Below are positions 6,067 to 8,424 of a stretch of 8,424 bases of DNA, piece by piece. The translations under genes and the position numbers were made by a program. The notes under the pieces are model-generated. The model worked only from the letters and a program-made list of their open reading frames with translations. It made no database searches and was not told where the DNA came from. Numbering within the stretch: position 1 is the first letter of the stretch; every line of letters starts with the position of its first letter. Source of the stretch: Alkalinema sp. CAN_BIN05 (GTDB taxonomy: Bacteria > Cyanobacteriota > Cyanobacteriia > Leptolyngbyales > Leptolyngbyaceae); the NCBI GenBank assembly GCA_026786325.1, contig JAJAYH010000181.1, forward strand, positions 1 through 8,424, given 5' to 3'.

Positions 6067-7281
6067 ATGGCGTTCTACATCGCACCCGCGTTCCTCGAAA
6101 AGCTCGCCATTCACATCACCAAAAATTATCTCAACATCCCCAACGTCAAAGTCCCCTTAATTCTCGGTGTTCACGGTCGTAAAGGAGAAGGAAAAACTTT
6201 TCAGTGCGATCTGGTATTTGAGAAAATGGGCATTTCTGTCGTGCAAATGTCAGCAGGCGAACTCGAAAGTCCTGATGCAGGCGATCCGGCACGGCTAATC
6301 CGAGTGCGCTATCGAGAAGCGGGCGAAATGGTTAAGGTGCGCGGGAAGATGGCAGTCTTGGTCATCCAGGATATTGATGCAGGCATTGGGCGCGTAGATC
6401 AAATGACGCAATACACCGTGAATACGCAATTGGTCAATGGCACCTTAATGAACATCGCCGATACACCAACTAATGTGCAGCTTCCTGGCAGCTATGACGC
6501 ATCTCCCACCCAACGCATTCCCATTATTGTCACCGGGAATGATTTCTCGACATTATATGCACCATTAGTTCGAGATGGCCGAATGGAGAAATACTACTGG
6601 GAACCGACGCGGGACGATCGGATTGGTATTGTGTTTGGGATATTTTCGGGCGACCGCGTAAGTGAAGGTGATGTTGCAAAGTTGATTGATATTTTCCCTA
6701 CGCAATCGATCGATTTCTATGGTGCACTACGATCGCGGCTCTACGATGAACAGGTTTCCGAATTCATTCGTACAGTCGGTTTAGAAGGTTTATCAACTAG
6801 AATCGTCAATTCAAATGAAAGGCCGCCAGAATTCAAAAGTCCTGACTTTGGATTGAATCATTTAATTGAAGTAGGTAATTCTATTGTTCGTGAACAAAGA
6901 CGAATTCACGAACTCCGTTTGGTTGAAGAATATAATCAAGGTATTAAAGTTCGCTCGTCTGAACTAGTAAATCATACTCCAACGCCTCCATCTTCTAGCC
7001 CGATCGGTCAAGGTTCAAATACTCCTGTAACGCCCGATGTTGTCAGCGAAATCAATCGAATTTTAAACCAAGGCGATCGCGTGGGAATTGAATACGTTGA
7101 TAAACGAAGATTCCAAACCGGATCTTGGACTTGTTATGGAACCTTTGAAGGCGATGCTAGTGCGGCGATCGCAGCTTTAGAAACTTGTTTGATGGAACAC
7201 GATCGCGATTACATTCGTTTAGTTGGCATTAGCAAGCATAGCCGATCGCGCCTCACGGAAATGATGGTTCAGCGATCGTGA
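6067..7281 (+). CDS. rca: Rubisco activase with C-terminal small-subunit-like (SSUL) domain
   Basis: This is an AAA+ ATPase that remodels inhibited Rubisco. In cyanobacteria its SSUL domain recruits it to Rubisco and the carboxysome. It has 404 residues from the ATG at 6067. The AAA+ module has Walker A GRKGEGKT at 37-44, Walker B LVIQDID at 98-104, sensor-like IIVTGNDFST near 153-162, and the arginines of VRDGRMEKYYWEP (R170, R172). Residues about 295-323 are a Pro/Ser/Thr-rich linker. Residues about 324-404 are the SSUL domain (RRFQTGSWTCYGTF, then AAIAALETCLMEHDRDYIRLVGI), with C356 and C374 eighteen residues apart, as in redox-switching SSUL domains of CcmM. The start was chosen because MAFYIAPAFLEKLA matches the usual activase N-terminus; an upstream in-frame TTG at 6040 lies inside the promoter. 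No Shine-Dalgarno is seen. It follows merR by 32 bp. Confidence 0.97.
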   Translation: MAFYIAPAFLEKLAIHITKNYLNIPNVKVPLILGVHGRKGEGKTFQCDLVFEKMGISVVQMSAGELESPDAGDPARLIRVRYREAGEMVKVRGKMAVLVIQDIDAGIGRVDQMTQYTVNTQLVNGTLMNIADTPTNVQLPGSYDASPTQRIPIIVTGNDFSTLYAPLVRDGRMEKYYWEPTRDDRIGIVFGIFSGDRVSEGDVAKLIDIFPTQSIDFYGALRSRLYDEQVSEFIRTVGLEGLSTRIVNSNERPPEFKSPDFGLNHLIEVGNSIVREQRRIHELRLVEEYNQGIKVRSSELVNHTPTPPSSSPIGQGSNTPVTPDVVSEINRILNQGDRVGIEYVDKRRFQTGSWTCYGTFEGDASAAIAALETCLMEHDRDYIRLVGISKHSRSRLTEMMVQRS

Positions 7282-7323
7282 TTTTTCTATTTGCTACTTG
7301 CATAAGTATATCAAAGAGTGCAT

Positions 7324-7329
7324 TATACT
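7324..7329 (+). promoter_or_regulatory. candidate -10 box for the secreted-protein gene
   Basis: TATACT matches five of six -10 positions and lies 38 bp upstream of the ATG at 7368. The nearest -35-like hexamer, TTGCAT (7298-7303), is 20 bp away, longer than usual, and has no MerR-type dyad in between. The site supports translation from 7368 rather than from codons further upstream. Confidence 0.35.
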
Positions 7330-7367
7330 TTCATACAAAAAAACAAACTCTTGGAGCTATTTCAAAA

Positions 7368-7844
7368 ATGCCATTACCTAAACTTTGCATTCTCTATACT
7401 ACGGTTATTTCAATTTTCTCCTTAAGTTCCACTGCACAAGCCCAAGTCATTCTACCTAAACCGGGGGATTACTATGGGCGAGGGAGTATGCTGTCCAGAT
7501 CAACCCGAACCGTTCAGCAAAAGGGCGATCGGATCTGTCTCAGCACAGTCAATGGACCAGCCACACCTTACGAAGGTTTTCTGGAGATTAATGTCAGCAG
7601 TTTGTTTACGAGAGGCAATCAAATCCATCGTGACGGTGATGGGCAGGTAATTTCCGTGGCGACCGATGGGAAATCAATCGGCTCAGGACTAATGAGATTT
7701 CAATTAAATTCAGATCTGCCAAATAGGAAGCTATCTACTCGGGAAGCTTTTCTAATGAATGCATGTATGAAAAGCACGTCCCCCTACAGCCAAGAAATCA
7801 AAGGAACATTTATAAAAGGTCTCAAATTCCCAAGCGGTTCATAG
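7368..7844 (+). CDS. small secreted protein of unknown function
   Basis: I do not recognise the family. The ATG at 7368 gives 158 residues and has a GGAG Shine-Dalgarno at 7353-7356. The N-terminus is a clear Sec signal peptide: a Lys at position 5, a hydrophobic core CILYTTVISIFSLSS, then STAQAQ with predicted cleavage after A25. Cys7 lies before the core and is not in a lipobox, so this is not a lipoprotein. The mature part has about 133 residues, with two cysteines (C57 in GDRICLS and C133 in LMNACMKS) that could form a disulfide in the periplasm. The rest is polar and Gly/Ser-rich, with alternating hydrophobic stretches that suggest a beta-rich fold. A longer reading from the GTG at 7278 would overlap the rca stop and bury the signal peptide 30 residues in, so I reject it. 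Confidence 0.72.
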   Translation: MPLPKLCILYTTVISIFSLSSTAQAQVILPKPGDYYGRGSMLSRSTRTVQQKGDRICLSTVNGPATPYEGFLEINVSSLFTRGNQIHRDGDGQVISVATDGKSIGSGLMRFQLNSDLPNRKLSTREAFLMNACMKSTSPYSQEIKGTFIKGLKFPSGS

Positions 7845-7853
7845 AAACGATGG

Positions 7854-7866
7854 TACGACGATCGTA
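7854..7866. promoter_or_regulatory. short palindrome upstream of the toxin-antitoxin pair
   Basis: TACGA (7854-7858) and TCGTA (7862-7866) form a 5-bp inverted repeat around CGA, 49 bp upstream of the antitoxin start. Type II modules are usually autorepressed through such sites. It overlaps a CGATCG core, which is common in this genome and is itself palindromic, so it could be coincidental. Confidence 0.2.
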
Positions 7867-7915
7867 ATGGTTCATATGTTAGATTGAGAACAGTAAACGA
7901 TAAGGTTTTACAACA

Positions 7916-8122
7916 ATGGCTTTTAGTGATGTTGTTGAAGTAATTAAAGGTCTTCCCACAGACGAAAAGCGGGAAATCCAACTGCTACTGCGTCAATACC
8001 TCCGGGAAGAGTCTCGTGACGAGATTTATGAAAATTTTCAGTTGGCACAGGCTGAACATGAGAGGGGAGATCTGAAATTTTCCTCCGACATTAATGAATT
8101 GCGGCAAATGATGGAGGAATGA
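7916..8122 (+). CDS. putative antitoxin of a type II toxin-antitoxin module
   Basis: This is a 68-residue, charged, mostly helical protein encoded directly before a RelE/YafQ-type toxin. It would neutralise that toxin by binding it. The sequence starts MAFSDVVEVIKGLPTDEKRE, continues with a helix rich in Gln, Arg and Glu, and ends KFSSDINELRQMMEE, an acidic tail of the kind that wraps a basic toxin. I see no standard helix-turn-helix, ribbon-helix-helix or AbrB DNA-binding motif, so any autoregulation would be of an undefined type. The stop codon overlaps the toxin ATG by 4 bp (ATGA at 8119-8122), giving tight translational coupling. The assignment rests mainly on size, position and resemblance to small proteins that precede RelE-type toxins in other cyanobacteria. 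Confidence 0.75.
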   Translation: MAFSDVVEVIKGLPTDEKREIQLLLRQYLREESRDEIYENFQLAQAEHERGDLKFSSDINELRQMMEE

Positions 8123-8391
8123 TCGTGGAAGTCAGTTTTAGTTCGACCTTCAAACGTTCATTTAAAAAGCGAATCAAGGGCAGTAGAGATCTGGAGACTA
8201 AGTTTTGGCAGAAATTGGAACAATTTATAATTAATCCATTTGATTCAAGCCTGAAAACCCATAAATTATCAGGCAAACTCAAGGAATTTTGGAGCTTTAG
8301 TGTTGATTATGATGAGCGCGTACTTTTGTATTTTACAGAAGACAACAAAGCCGTATTCGTTGATATTGGTAGTCATGACGAAGTGTATTAA
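8119..8391 (+). CDS. RelE/YafQ-family mRNA interferase toxin
   Basis: This is a probable ribosome-dependent endoribonuclease that cuts mRNA when freed from its antitoxin. It has 90 residues and is strongly basic at the N-terminus (FKRSFKKRIKGSRD). The fold signature is FSSTFKRSFKK, then THKLSGKLKEFWSFSVDYDERVLLYF, ending VDIGSHDEVY. H48, D63 or D65, R67, H86 and the terminal Y90 lie where YafQ-like toxins have their catalytic His/Asp set, so it looks more like YafQ than like RelE proper. It appears complete and intact at normal family length. The ATG at 8119 overlaps the antitoxin stop by 4 bp; a GTG two codons further on is a less likely start. No terminator is seen in the 33 bp to the window end. 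Confidence 0.88.
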   Translation: MIVEVSFSSTFKRSFKKRIKGSRDLETKFWQKLEQFIINPFDSSLKTHKLSGKLKEFWSFSVDYDERVLLYFTEDNKAVFVDIGSHDEVY

Positions 8392-8424
8392 ATCGCGCCT
8401 TGCGGAGTATAGCGATCGTAAAAC

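Noticed and set aside
7298..7329. Second MerR-type promoter (TTGCAT, 20-bp spacer, TATACT)
   Set aside because: The spacer is long, but no 9-bp dyad lies between the hexamers, so it does not look like an operator of the MerR regulator.
7278..7367. GTG start overlapping the rca stop for the secreted protein
   Set aside because: It would place 30 residues before an otherwise canonical signal peptide. The ATG at 7368 has a Shine-Dalgarno and an upstream -10-like box.

Overview
The window is cyanobacterial chromosome. It carries a complete circadian clock locus (kaiA, kaiB, kaiC) and a Rubisco activase with a C-terminal Rubisco-small-subunit-like domain. It also holds six copies of the HIP1 octamer GCGATCGC (starting at 542, 4541, 5226, 5918, 7073 and 7165), a cyanobacterial signature. 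Small-subunit-like activases are known from beta-carboxysome cyanobacteria, many of them filamentous. I would guess a Leptolyngbya- or Nostoc-like beta-cyanobacterium, but the genus cannot be read from this window.

Layout. Positions 1-1049 on the minus strand hold the first 349 residues of a PAS-containing sensor histidine kinase whose C-terminus lies outside the window. A 173-bp divergent intergenic region with a 13-bp tandem repeat separates it from kaiA (1223-2173). kaiB (2183-2509) follows only 9 bp later. A 208-bp gap then holds a 15-bp-period tandem repeat, an imperfect dyad and a perfect TATAAT, followed by kaiC (2718-4265). Next come an APH/choline-kinase-fold phosphotransferase (4353-5342), a MerR-family metal-type regulator (5603-6034) with a textbook 20-bp-spacer promoter and dyad operator, rca (6067-7281), a small secreted protein of unknown function (7368-7844), and a type II toxin-antitoxin pair (7916-8122 and 8119-8391). 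The last 33 bp hold nothing I recognise.

How the genes fit together. KaiA, KaiB and KaiC form the phosphorylation oscillator. All KaiC catalytic and phosphorylation residues fall at the same residue numbers as in the Synechococcus elongatus protein. The spacing suggests that kaiAB form one unit and kaiC has its own promoter, unlike the S. elongatus arrangement in which kaiBC share one. The divergent kinase could be a clock-linked signalling protein, but only its position supports that. The MerR-type gene lies directly upstream of rca, and its promoter could read into rca; rca also has its own extended -10 element overlapping the merR stop codon. The phosphotransferase, secreted protein and toxin-antitoxin pair have no evident functional link to the clock.

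I see no wholly new multi-gene system. The most interesting signals are regulatory: the split kai promoters with repeat and dyad elements, the MerR operator upstream of rca, and the reversed base skew of the phosphotransferase gene.
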